Assembly: GCA_025929595.1 (NCBI GenBank)
Contig: JAICQA010000081.1
Coordinates: 1 to 9,309 of the forward strand
DNA length: 9,309 nt
From: Xanthobacteraceae bacterium
Lineage (GTDB): Bacteria > Pseudomonadota > Alphaproteobacteria > Rhizobiales > Xanthobacteraceae
Direction: 5' to 3'
Shown piece by piece: positions 1-7,195 of the stretch. Within the stretch, counting starts at the first letter, position 1; each line of letters begins with the position of its first letter. The position numbers and the translations under genes were made by a program. Below the pieces are notes generated by a model. It was given only the letters and a program-made list of their open reading frames with translations. It was not told the DNA's origin and made no database searches.

Positions 1-157
1 AGCGCTCCCAATAGGCGAGATGATCGTCGTCGAAAAAGATCATGCTGCCCTTGGCGCTGACATTCGGTCCGTCGGGGCCGGCGGTGCCCACGAGACAGAC
101 ATGACCGTCAACCCACGCCGCTTCGATCAGGTCTTTGATATGCTTGCTGATTGCCAT
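1..157 (-). CDS. pyridoxamine 5'-phosphate oxidase-like (FMN-binding split-barrel) protein, 5' part only
   Basis: Only the first 52 residues are inside the window; the gene continues past position 1. The product begins MAISKHIKDLIEAAWVDGHV and continues with a CLVGTAGPDGPNVSAKG stretch and a SMIFFDDDHLAYWER stretch. The pattern of a short N-terminal helix, then a strand with 'G(T)AGPDGxPNVSxKG', then a strand ending in W/ER, is typical of small flavin- or heme-binding split-barrel proteins of the pyridoxamine 5'-phosphate oxidase superfamily. Members bind FMN, F420 or heme, and many have no known substrate, so no reaction is assigned. The ATG at 157-155 lies 23 bp after the uvrD stop on the same strand, with only a weak GGAT-type ribosome site, so it may be co-transcribed with uvrD. 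The family call is fairly secure; the exact function is open. Confidence 0.75.
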   Translation of the reverse strand, partial: MAISKHIKDLIEAAWVDGHVCLVGTAGPDGPNVSAKGSMIFFDDDHLAYWER

Positions 158-180
158 GTTTTGTTATCCACGCCGCCGAA

Positions 181-2535
181 TTAGGCTCTGTCGACGAAGC
201 TCGCCACCACCCGCTTTTCGCCGGCCTTGTCGAAACTGACCGTGAGCTTATCGCCGTCCACCTCGCGCACCTGGCCGTAGCCGAATTTCTGGTGGAAGAC
301 ACGCTCGCCGACCGCGAGCCGCGCACCGCTCGTCGAACGCCGCACGGCGACCGCCTCGATCGTCGGCGGCGTCTTTACGAAACGGCCAGCGCTGCCGTTC
401 GCACGCGCCTGCGCGCGCTGCCAACCCGGCGTGTCATAACGCGAGCCCGTGAACGGCTCGGCACGATCGAACCGCGAGCGCGGCTCGGCGAAACCGCTCG
501 CCGCCTCGGTCACATCCACATGCGCCTCCGGCAATTCGTCGAGGAAACGGCTCGGCACCGTTGAATTCCACATACCGTGAATGCGCCGGTTGATGGCGAA
601 GAACAGCCGCGCGTTCTTGCGCGCGCGCGTGAGCCCGACATGCGCAAGCCGCCGCTCTTCTTCCAATCCCGAGCGGCCCTGCTCGTCGAGCGCGCGCTGA
701 TGCGGGAAAAGCCCCTCTTCCCAACCCGGCAGATAGACCGTGTCGAATTCGAGCCCCTTCGCGGCGTGCAGGGTCATCAGATAAACGGAATCGGCGTCGT
801 TCGCGCCTTCCGTGTCCATCACCAGCGCGATGTGCTCGAGGAAGCCGCGCATGTTCTCGAAGCCTTCCATGGAGCGCACCAGCTCCTTCAGGTTTTCGAG
901 CCGGCCCGCGGCGTCCGCCGAGCGTTCATTCTGCCACATGGCCGTATAGCCGGACTCGTCAAGCACGACCTCGGCCAGCTCCGTGTGCGAAATGTGGTCG
1001 AGCTGCGCGCGCCAGCGGTCGAAGCTCACGATCAGGTCGCGGATCGTTGCGCGCGGCTTCGGCTTCAGTTCCTCGGTCGCAATCAGGGCGCGCGCGGACT
1101 CCTGCAGCGACGTGTTATGCGCGCGCGAATAGTCGTGCAGGAGTTGAACGGTCGCGTCGCCCAGACCGCGCTTCGGCACATTGACGATGCGCTCGAACGC
1201 GAGGTCGTCCGTCACCGAGCAGACGCTGCGGAAATAGGCGAGCGCGTCGCGGATTTCCGCGCGCTCATAGAAACGCGGTCCACCCACCACGCGATAGGGA
1301 AGTCCGAGCGTAATGAAGCGGTCTTCAAATTCGCGCATCTGGAACGAGGCGCGCACGAGGATCGCAATCTCCGAAAGCCTGTGCCCCTGCCGCCGCCAGT
1401 CCTCGATCTCCGCACCGATGGTGCGCGCTTCCTCTTCCGAGTCCCACGCGCCGGTGACGGTGACCTTCTCGCCCGGCACATCTTCGGTACGCAGCGTCTT
1501 GCCAAGCCGGCCCTGATTGTGCGCGATCAGATGTGAGGCCGCCGCAAGGATGTGGCCTGTCGAGCGGTAGTTGCGCTCAAGGCGAATGACTTTCGCGCCG
1601 GGGAAATCTTTCTCGAAACGCAGGATGTTGTCGACTTCCGCGCCGCGCCAGCCGTAGATCGACTGGTCGTCGTCACCGACGCAGCAGATATTCGCCCGCT
1701 GGTGCTCCACCGAAACCGTGGGCCGTTGCGCGAGCAACCGCAGCCACAGGTACTGCGCGACGTTCGTGTCCTGATACTCGTCCACCAGCATGTAGCGGAA
1801 GCGCTGCTGATAGCGCGCGAGCACGTCCGGCTCCTTGCGGAAGATGCGCAGATTCTCGAGCAGCAAGTCGCCGAAGTCGGCGGCGTTGAGCGTCTTCAGC
1901 CGCGCCTGATAGGCGACGTAAAGCTGCTTCGCCTTTCCGTCGGCAAAGCCCGCCGAATCTCCGCCCGGCACGTCTTCCGGCGAAAGCCCGCGGTTCTTCC
2001 AGCCATCCATGATCGCGGCAAACAGGCGCGCGGGCCAGCGCTTCTCGTCGATGTCGGCGGCTTGCAGGATTTGCTTGATGAGACGGATCTGGTCGTCCGT
2101 ATCGAGAATGGTGAAATCGGATTTAAGGTCCGCGAGCTCGGCGTGGCGGCGCAGGATCTTCGCGCCGATTGAGTGGAAAGTGCCAAGCCATGGCATGCCT
2201 TCCACCGCCTCGCCGACCATGTTGCTGACCCGGTGGCGCATCTCGCGCGCCGCCTTGTTGGTGAAGGTCACTGAGAGAATGTCGCCGGGCCGCGCCCGGC
2301 CGGTCGCGAGAATGTGCGCGATGCGGGTCGTCAGAACGCGGGTTTTGCCCGTGCCGGCGCCCGCGAGCACCAGCACCGGCCCGTCGAGGCTTTCGACTGC
2401 CTCGATCTGCTCGGCGTTCAGCCCTTCCAGATAGCCCTGATTGGACGCAAGCGACGCATAGGCGCGCGCGGCAATGCCGCCGGCGCGGGGCGCGGGCGGC
2501 AGGAAATCGTCATCGCTCTCAAGCGGATCGGCCAC
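181..2535 (-). CDS. uvrD: ATP-dependent DNA helicase UvrD/PcrA (DNA helicase II)
   Basis: A 784-residue superfamily 1A 3'-5' DNA helicase, which unwinds DNA in nucleotide excision repair, mismatch repair and replication-fork clearance in the cytoplasm. All core motifs are present in order: Q motif LNAEQIEAV (39-47), Walker A GAGTGKT (59-65), Walker B DEYQDT (252-257), motif III GDDDQSIYGWRG (288-298), motif IV RLERNYRST (318-326), motif V TLHAAKGLEFDTV (588-600) and motif VI RLAHVGLTRARK (629-640). The C-terminus carries the Tudor-like domain of UvrD/PcrA: residues 740-784, with GERVFHQKFGYGQV followed by strands ending in VASFVDRA. The start is GTG (CAC at 2533-2535 on the plus strand), with a poor Shine-Dalgarno; no in-frame alternative was found upstream. 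Length matches the family (about 720-850). A short segment before motif III (about 271-283) looks longer than in E. coli UvrD. The long plus-strand open frames across this gene are GC-rich antisense shadows. Confidence 0.96.
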   Translation of the reverse strand: MADPLESDDDFLPPAPRAGGIAARAYASLASNQGYLEGLNAEQIEAVESLDGPVLVLAGAGTGKTRVLTTRIAHILATGRARPGDILSVTFTNKAAREMRHRVSNMVGEAVEGMPWLGTFHSIGAKILRRHAELADLKSDFTILDTDDQIRLIKQILQAADIDEKRWPARLFAAIMDGWKNRGLSPEDVPGGDSAGFADGKAKQLYVAYQARLKTLNAADFGDLLLENLRIFRKEPDVLARYQQRFRYMLVDEYQDTNVAQYLWLRLLAQRPTVSVEHQRANICCVGDDDQSIYGWRGAEVDNILRFEKDFPGAKVIRLERNYRSTGHILAAASHLIAHNQGRLGKTLRTEDVPGEKVTVTGAWDSEEEARTIGAEIEDWRRQGHRLSEIAILVRASFQMREFEDRFITLGLPYRVVGGPRFYERAEIRDALAYFRSVCSVTDDLAFERIVNVPKRGLGDATVQLLHDYSRAHNTSLQESARALIATEELKPKPRATIRDLIVSFDRWRAQLDHISHTELAEVVLDESGYTAMWQNERSADAAGRLENLKELVRSMEGFENMRGFLEHIALVMDTEGANDADSVYLMTLHAAKGLEFDTVYLPGWEEGLFPHQRALDEQGRSGLEEERRLAHVGLTRARKNARLFFAINRRIHGMWNSTVPSRFLDELPEAHVDVTEAASGFAEPRSRFDRAEPFTGSRYDTPGWQRAQARANGSAGRFVKTPPTIEAVAVRRSTSGARLAVGERVFHQKFGYGQVREVDGDKLTVSFDKAGEKRVVASFVDRA

Positions 2536-2656
2536 GGGGGACTTTCACGAATCTCTGTGAGAACAAAATGGCATCGCCGCCCCCCTTTTGCGAGGGTGAA
2601 ACGGCCATTTTTCCGGGCCATTGGACGCAGAAACGGTCGAGACCTAGAAGAGCAAC
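2536..2656. promoter_or_regulatory. divergent intergenic spacer between uvrD and the aminopeptidase P gene
   Basis: This 121-bp gap between divergent start codons must hold both promoters. On the plus strand TTGGAC (2621-2626) with TAGAAG 18 bp further on (2645-2650) is the best sigma-70-like pair, but the -10 is poor and would put the transcript start almost at the ATG. On the minus strand no convincing -35/-10 pair is seen. GAATC and GAAC around 2549-2564 resemble half of an SOS box but do not fit the alphaproteobacterial spacing. The promoters are inferred from gene orientation, not read from good motifs. Confidence 0.3.
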
Positions 2657-4486
2657 ATGTTCAAAGCCGAATTCCAGTCGTTTGAGGAACGGGCGACACC
2701 CGGCAAAGGCGCGGAGCGGCTCAACGCCCTGCGCAAGGAACTCGCGCGCCGCGGGCTGGACGGCTTTATCGTCACCACGGCGGACCAGCACCAGAACGAA
2801 TATGTACCCGCCTGCGAGGAGCGCATGGCCTGGCTCACCGGCTTCACCGGCTCGCTCGGCGCGGTGGTCGTGCTCGGGGACAAAGCCGCACTCTTTGTGG
2901 ATGGCCGCTACACGTTACAGGCTAGGGATCAGGTCGACGGCAAGGCTTTTTCGATTGAACACCTGGTCGAACACCCGCCGCATGAGTGGATCGCCGAACA
3001 CCTGTCGAGGGGCGCGAAACTCGGCTTCGACTCCTGGCGCACGACGCTCGACAGCGCCGAGCGGTTGCAGAAGTCCGTCGAGCGCGCGGGCGGAATGCTC
3101 GTTGCGGCGAGCGACAACCCGCTCGATGCGATCTGGCGCGACCGCCCCGCCCCACCGCTGACGCCCGTCAAACTGCATGATCTGAAATTCGCCGGCGAGC
3201 CCGCGGCGGACAAGCTCAAACGCATTCGCGAGGCACTCGCCAAGGACAAGCTCGACGCGGTGCTCCTTTCCGATCCTGCGTCGATCGCGTGGACCTTCAA
3301 CATCCGGGGCCACGACGTCTCGCATACGCCGCTGCCGCTCTCCTGGGCCTATGTGCCGCGCGAGGGGACGCCGACGCTATTCGTCGATGCGCGCAAGCTT
3401 TCCAACAAAGTGCGCGACACGCTGGCAAAACTTGCGGACATTCGCGAACCCGCGGCACTCGAAGACGAGGTTACGAAGAGAGCCAACGGCAGGACTGTCC
3501 GGCTCGATCAGGCGACGGCGCCGAAAATTCTCGCCGAACGCATCGAAGCCGCCGGCGGCAAGATCGACAAAGGCGCCGATCCCGTCATGCGCATGAAGGC
3601 GATCAAGAACGCCGCCGAGATCGACGGCGCACGTGCCGCGCATTTGCGCGACGGCGCCGCACTCGTGCGTTTCCTCGCGTGGTTCGATCATGAGGCGCCG
3701 CAGGGCAATCTCACCGAGATCGACGCCGTCGCCGCGCTCGAAACCTTCCGCCGCGAAACCGGAAAGCTCAAGGATATTTCCTTTCCGACGATCTCCGGCG
3801 CGGGACCGAACGGCGCCATTGTCCACTATCGCGTGACGGACAGGAGCAACCGGCGCATCGCGCCGGGTGAATTGTTCCTGCTCGACTCCGGTGCGCAATA
3901 TGAAGACGGCACTACGGACGTAACGCGCACCGTCGCGGTCGACGAGCCCACGAGCGAAATGCGTACCCGCTTCACGCAGGTATTGAAGGGACACATCGCG
4001 ATTGCGACCGCGAAATTTCCTCAAGGCACAACCGGCGCGCAGATCGATCCCTTCGCGCGCCGCGCGCTGTGGGCGGACGGCGTCGATTTCGATCACGGCA
4101 CCGGCCACGGAGTCGGCAGCTATCTCTCGGTGCACGAAGGCCCCGCGCGCATCTCGAAACTTGGCGGCGCGAAACTGGAGGCCGGCATGATCCTGTCGAA
4201 TGAGCCGGGCTATTACAAAACCGGCGCGTACGGCATCCGCATCGAGAACCTAGAACTGATCGTCGGCCTCCCCGCTCCGTCCGGTGGCGAAAAGAAACTG
4301 CTCGGCTTTGAGGTGCTGACGCTGGCGCCCATCGACCGCCGCCTGATCGACCCGTCGTTGCTCACCGCCGACGAAATCGACTGGGTGAACGCCTATCACG
4401 CAGACGTGCGCCGCCGGCTGTCGCCGGAACTGGACGACGCTACCGCCCGTTGGCTGAAAGTGGCCACCGATCCGCTGCCAAAATAG
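2657..4486 (+). CDS. aminopeptidase P family protein (peptidase M24B, Xaa-Pro aminopeptidase)
   Basis: A 609-residue dinuclear-metal exopeptidase of family M24B that removes the N-terminal residue from peptides with proline in second position; probably cytoplasmic, as no signal peptide is seen. It has the three-part layout of the long (eukaryotic XPNPEP1-like) form: two creatinase-like N-terminal domains (about 1-160 and 170-310) and a pita-bread catalytic domain (about 315-550), then a C-terminal tail with LAPIDRRLID (556-565). The metal ligands are all visible: D410 (LLDSG), D421 (GTTDVTRT), H484 (HGTGHGVG), E516 (SNEPGYY) and E530 (RIENL). Supporting active-site histidines are H390 (IVHYR) and H493 (SVHEGP). 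The ATG at 2657 follows only a weak AGAAGAG ribosome site. E. coli PepP is much shorter (about 440 aa), so I did not use that symbol. The next gene starts 98 bp downstream and is probably a separate unit. Confidence 0.94.
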   Translation: MFKAEFQSFEERATPGKGAERLNALRKELARRGLDGFIVTTADQHQNEYVPACEERMAWLTGFTGSLGAVVVLGDKAALFVDGRYTLQARDQVDGKAFSIEHLVEHPPHEWIAEHLSRGAKLGFDSWRTTLDSAERLQKSVERAGGMLVAASDNPLDAIWRDRPAPPLTPVKLHDLKFAGEPAADKLKRIREALAKDKLDAVLLSDPASIAWTFNIRGHDVSHTPLPLSWAYVPREGTPTLFVDARKLSNKVRDTLAKLADIREPAALEDEVTKRANGRTVRLDQATAPKILAERIEAAGGKIDKGADPVMRMKAIKNAAEIDGARAAHLRDGAALVRFLAWFDHEAPQGNLTEIDAVAALETFRRETGKLKDISFPTISGAGPNGAIVHYRVTDRSNRRIAPGELFLLDSGAQYEDGTTDVTRTVAVDEPTSEMRTRFTQVLKGHIAIATAKFPQGTTGAQIDPFARRALWADGVDFDHGTGHGVGSYLSVHEGPARISKLGGAKLEAGMILSNEPGYYKTGAYGIRIENLELIVGLPAPSGGEKKLLGFEVLTLAPIDRRLIDPSLLTADEIDWVNAYHADVRRRLSPELDDATARWLKVATDPLPK

Positions 4487-4584
4487 CAGAAATATCCTGT
4501 AATTTTGGTCTATTGACGAATTTTCTCTGTTAAGAAATGGTGGCTTATAGACGTGGGTGGGAATTCCGCCTCGGGAGAGATTCA
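4487..4584 (+). promoter_or_regulatory. AT-rich leader and probable promoter of the ABC/IscU-like/DsrE operon
   Basis: This gap is clearly richer in A+T than the surrounding genes, which suits a promoter. TTGACG at 4513-4518 is a good -35 hexamer, but the hexamer 17 bp downstream (AATGGT, 4536-4541) is a poor -10; a better TATAGA (4546-4551) is too far away. AATTTT occurs twice, 18 bp apart (4501-4506 and 4519-4524), flanking the -35 element, and could be an operator or chance. No terminator hairpin for the upstream peptidase gene is visible, so read-through is possible. Confidence 0.35.
4573..4580 (+). promoter_or_regulatory. ribosome binding site that fixes the start of the solute-binding protein
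   Basis: GGGAGAGA lies just upstream of the ATG at 4585, with seven bases between GGGAG and the ATG. The earlier in-frame ATG at 4537 has no comparable site and would add 16 residues (including VAYRRGWEFRLGRDS) that look like translated leader. The 4585 start is therefore preferred. Confidence 0.7.
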
Positions 4585-5658
4585 ATGGGTTGCTGCGACG
4601 AAGATCATGCCCTGCCGGTACCGGAGGGTCTCACGAGCGCCAATCTGCCGGCTCCCGATCTGAACCGGCGCACGGTTCTGGGCGGCGTCGCCGCCATTGC
4701 CGGGCTCCTGTCGTCGGCCGGCCCCGGCGCCGCGCAGGAGAAAGAGCTGAAGAAGATCAAGCTCGCCTTCTGCAGCCAGATTCTTTGCATCCTCCCGTAT
4801 GAAGTCGCGCGCGACGGCGGCCATTGGCGCAAGCACGGGCTCGACGTCGAGCTCGTCTACACCCGCGGCGGCAACGCGGCGATCCAGGCGCTCGTTGGCG
4901 GCGCCGTCGATTACGCTGCAACCGCGCTCGATCCTGCGATCTCGGCCTATGTGAAAGGCGCCAATATCCGCCGCTTCGCCACCACCGGCCGTCTGCCGCT
5001 GTTTGCGCTCGTCACCGCCACCGGCAAGGCCAAGGAGATCGACGACGTGAAAGACCTCGAAGGTCGCACGGTCGCCGTCTCGCAGCTCGGTCAGGCCGAC
5101 CATTCGCTGTTGCTGTTCCTGCTCCAGCGCGCCGGCATCGACAAGGACAAGGTCAAGGTCGCCAATATGGGCGTGAACATCCTCGAAGCGTTGCGTCAGG
5201 GTCAGGTCGACGCCGGCTTCGTGCAGGAGCCTGCCCTCACCGTGCTCAGTGAATCCGGTGCCCGCACGATCTTCAACGCGATGGATCTGAAGGACGCCGA
5301 AAAATATCTCGGCGGTCCTTATGAGTTCATGGGCGTGTCGGTGCGCGCCGACGAAATCCCCGCGCGCCGCGAGGAAATGCTCCAGCTCGCGGCCGGCCTC
5401 AACGACGCACTCAAGGCGCTGCCGAAAATGAAACCGGACGACATCGTCGGCGCCTTCCCCAAGGCCCTGATGGCCGGCGCCAACATCCCGGTCTTCCGCG
5501 AGGTGATCGCGCAGCATCGCGCGTCGCTTTATCCGGAGAGCGTGACGATCGATCTCGATTCCTCGCGCCGCGTCTATGAGACGCTGAAATTGGCGGGTGT
5601 GCTGAAGGCCGACGCCGATCTCGCCGGCCTGCACGACACCTCCATCGTGAAAGGTTAG
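4585..5658 (+). CDS. ABC transporter substrate-binding protein, NitT/TauA/SsuA type, Tat-exported
   Basis: A 357-residue periplasmic solute-binding protein (type 2 fold, NMT1/THI5/SsuA family) that captures the substrate for the ATPase and permease encoded next. The N-terminus has a long acidic n-region starting MGCCDEDH, a twin-arginine motif NRRTVLGG (27-34), a hydrophobic stretch (about 35-45) and a likely cleavage region near GPGAAQE (46-52), so export in the folded state by Tat is inferred. The mature domain shows family hallmarks: YEVARDGGHWRKHGLDVELV (72-91), the NAAIQALVGGAVDYA stretch (97-111), and DLEGRTVAVSQLG (157-169), the usual 'DLKGKkVAV' hinge. Unusual are C63 and C68 (FCSQILC) at the end of the first strand, where this family normally contacts ligand. 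The substrate is not identifiable. The start at 4585 was chosen by its GGGAG site. The ATPase reading frame begins five bases after the stop. Confidence 0.9.
   Translation: MGCCDEDHALPVPEGLTSANLPAPDLNRRTVLGGVAAIAGLLSSAGPGAAQEKELKKIKLAFCSQILCILPYEVARDGGHWRKHGLDVELVYTRGGNAAIQALVGGAVDYAATALDPAISAYVKGANIRRFATTGRLPLFALVTATGKAKEIDDVKDLEGRTVAVSQLGQADHSLLLFLLQRAGIDKDKVKVANMGVNILEALRQGQVDAGFVQEPALTVLSESGARTIFNAMDLKDAEKYLGGPYEFMGVSVRADEIPARREEMLQLAAGLNDALKALPKMKPDDIVGAFPKALMAGANIPVFREVIAQHRASLYPESVTIDLDSSRRVYETLKLAGVLKADADLAGLHDTSIVKG
5650..5654 (+). promoter_or_regulatory. ribosome binding site for the ATPase gene, pointing to a CTG start
   Basis: AAAGG overlaps the last codons of the binding-protein gene and sits eight bases before the CTG at 5663. 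No ATG, GTG or TTG lies in the ATPase frame between the upstream in-frame stop (TGA, 5648-5650) and the GTG at 5708, which itself has no comparable purine-rich site. Position and spacing support initiation at CTG. Confidence 0.5.
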
Positions 5659-5662
5659 TCCC

Positions 5663-6439
5663 CTGCGTTTATCCGATATTTCGCTCGCCTATGGCGGCGG
5701 CGAGCCGGTGCTTGAAGGCGCGAGCCTTGAGGTCGGTAAAGGCCAGTTCGTGAGTCTGGTCGGGCCTTCGGGATCCGGCAAGTCCAGCCTGTTGCGCGTC
5801 ATCATGCGACTCCAGCAGCCGCTCGCCGGCAAGGTGGAAGCGGAGTTTCCGCAGTCCGAGATCGGCATCCTGTTCCAGGACGACGCGCTGCTGCCGTGGC
5901 GCACCGCGCGCGACAACGTTGCGCTCGGCCTCGGCTTTCGCGGCATGGAACGCGTGCAGGCACTGCGCACCGCCGACGAGTGGCTGGCCCGCTTCGGCCT
6001 CGAAGGATTCGGCGACCGTTATCCGCGCCATCTGAGCGGCGGCCAGCGCAAGCGCGTGGCCATCGCGCAGGCCATGGCGCTCAAGCCGAAACTCTTGCTG
6101 ATGGACGAGCCCTTCGCCTCGCTCGATGCCATCGTACGCGCGCGCATCAGCCAGGAAGTGGTGGAGATGGTCGAGCGCGAGAAGATCGGCGTGCTCCTGG
6201 TCACGCACGACCTCGAGGAAGCGATCGCGCTCTCCGACGCGGTCTATCTCCTGTCGCAAGGGCCGCGTGCCCGCATCACGCAGCGCTATAACGTGCCGAT
6301 CCCGCGCCCGCGCGATCTCGTGCGCGCCCGCACGCATCAGGCGTTTGCACCGCTGCTGGAAAAGCTCTGGGCCGACTTGTCTCGCGAAGTGGACATGAGC
6401 CCCGGCGCCGAGCGGGCGGAAAAGGCGCGCGCCGCATGA
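5663..6439 (+). CDS. ABC transporter ATP-binding protein, NitT/TauB/SsuB type (probable CTG start)
   Basis: The 258-residue ATPase of the importer; it hydrolyses ATP on the cytoplasmic face and drives the permease encoded next. From the CTG, the motifs are Walker A GPSGSGKS (34-41), Q-loop FQDDALLPW (71-79), signature LSGGQRKR (124-131), Walker B LLLMDEP (144-150), D-loop SLDA (153-156) and the switch histidine H182 (LVTHDLEEA). The Q-loop 'FQDDALLPW' is characteristic of the nitrate/taurine/sulfonate subfamily. The start matters: a GTG at 5708 would lose the first strand, but the frame stays open upstream and encodes RLSDISLAYGGGEPVL, the expected N-terminus of this family. The only candidate there is CTG at 5663, preceded by AAAGG. 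An automated call may give 5708. The stop overlaps the permease start by four bases (ATGA), so the two are translationally coupled. Confidence 0.88.
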   Translation: MRLSDISLAYGGGEPVLEGASLEVGKGQFVSLVGPSGSGKSSLLRVIMRLQQPLAGKVEAEFPQSEIGILFQDDALLPWRTARDNVALGLGFRGMERVQALRTADEWLARFGLEGFGDRYPRHLSGGQRKRVAIAQAMALKPKLLLMDEPFASLDAIVRARISQEVVEMVEREKIGVLLVTHDLEEAIALSDAVYLLSQGPRARITQRYNVPIPRPRDLVRARTHQAFAPLLEKLWADLSREVDMSPGAERAEKARAA

Positions 6440-7191
6440 TCACCAACCCGAAATACGCATGGCTGCGGCAGATCGCGGCTTTCTCCATCCTGCTGTTGCT
6501 GTGGCAGGCGGCCGGCAATGCCGGCTGGCTCAACCCGCTCTACATGCCGACGCCGCTGCAGATCGGGGCTGCGCTCGCGCAGTTGTTCGGCGACGGCAGC
6601 ATCTGGACCCACATGGAGGCGACCTTCACTGCCGCGCTGGGCGGGCTCGCGCTCGGCATTCTCGCCGGCGTCATTCTCGGCATCGCCGCCGCGCTTATTC
6701 CCGTTGTTGCGGAGCTGGTGCAACCGGTCATGCTGCTGCTCAATGCCATCCCGCGCGTCATTCTCGCGCCGCTGTTCGTGATCTGGCTCGGCATCGGCAT
6801 CGGCTCCAAGATCGCCCTCGCCTTCATCCTCGTGGCGGTGGTGATCTTCTTCAACGTCTTCACCGGCATCCGGCAGGTCGATCGCCGGCTCGTGGAGCGC
6901 GTCATCACGCTCGGCGGCACGCGCTGGGATCTCCTGCGCCACGTTTATCTCCCGTCCGTCGCCGCGTGGGTGCTGAGCAATCTCAAGGTCGCCGTGGGCT
7001 TCGCCTTTACGGGCGCCGTGGTCGGCGAGTTCGTGGCTGCAAGCCGCGGCCTCGGCTATCTCCTCTCTTTCGCGCAGAGCACCTACAACGCGGCGCTGAT
7101 GATGGCCCTTGTCCTGCTAATCGTTGCCGTCGTGCTGGTCATTTTCCTGGTCGCGGGCCGGCTCGAAAAGCGCCTGCTGCGCTGGAACTGA
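6436..7191 (+). CDS. ABC transporter permease, NitT/TauC/SsuC type
   Basis: A 251-residue inner-membrane permease (BPD_transp_1 fold) forming the translocation channel, presumably as a homodimer because only one permease gene is present. Hydrophobic segments lie at about 12-30, 66-90, 97-120, 126-146, 176-202 and 220-241, giving six likely membrane helices. The cytoplasmic EAA loop that docks on the ATPase is at 154-173 (ERVITLGGTRWDLLRHVYLP), with the usual central glycine and a final LP. The opening LWQAAGNAGWLNPLYMPTP (22-40) matches the start of TauC/SsuC-type permeases. Its ATG overlaps the ATPase stop, and the next gene starts four bases after its own stop. The family call is secure; substrate specificity cannot be assigned from the permease. 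Confidence 0.93.
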   Translation: MITNPKYAWLRQIAAFSILLLLWQAAGNAGWLNPLYMPTPLQIGAALAQLFGDGSIWTHMEATFTAALGGLALGILAGVILGIAAALIPVVAELVQPVMLLLNAIPRVILAPLFVIWLGIGIGSKIALAFILVAVVIFFNVFTGIRQVDRRLVERVITLGGTRWDLLRHVYLPSVAAWVLSNLKVAVGFAFTGAVVGEFVAASRGLGYLLSFAQSTYNAALMMALVLLIVAVVLVIFLVAGRLEKRLLRWN

Positions 7192-7195
7192 CCCA

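Noticed and set aside
577..1536. 319-codon plus-strand open frame antisense to uvrD
   Set aside because: Its composition is that of a reverse-frame shadow in GC-rich DNA (rich in Arg, Ala, His and Val, with no recognisable domain), and it lies wholly inside a complete helicase gene with all motifs.
2549..2564. Possible LexA/SOS box upstream of uvrD
   Set aside because: The minus strand reads GTTC and then ATTC with eight bases between, not the GTTC-N7-GTTC consensus of Alphaproteobacteria; one half-site mismatches and the spacing is wrong.
3377..4135. 252-codon minus-strand open frame inside the aminopeptidase gene
   Set aside because: The opposite strand encodes the intact M24B catalytic domain; this frame has no recognisable motif.
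4537..4584. Upstream ATG for the binding protein, adding 16 residues
   Set aside because: No ribosome site precedes it, and the GGGAGAGA site at 4573-4580 is correctly placed for the ATG at 4585.
4582..5634. 350-codon minus-strand open frame antisense to the binding-protein gene
   Set aside because: It mirrors the binding-protein gene over almost its whole length, shows no family pattern and no ribosome site; it is an antisense shadow.
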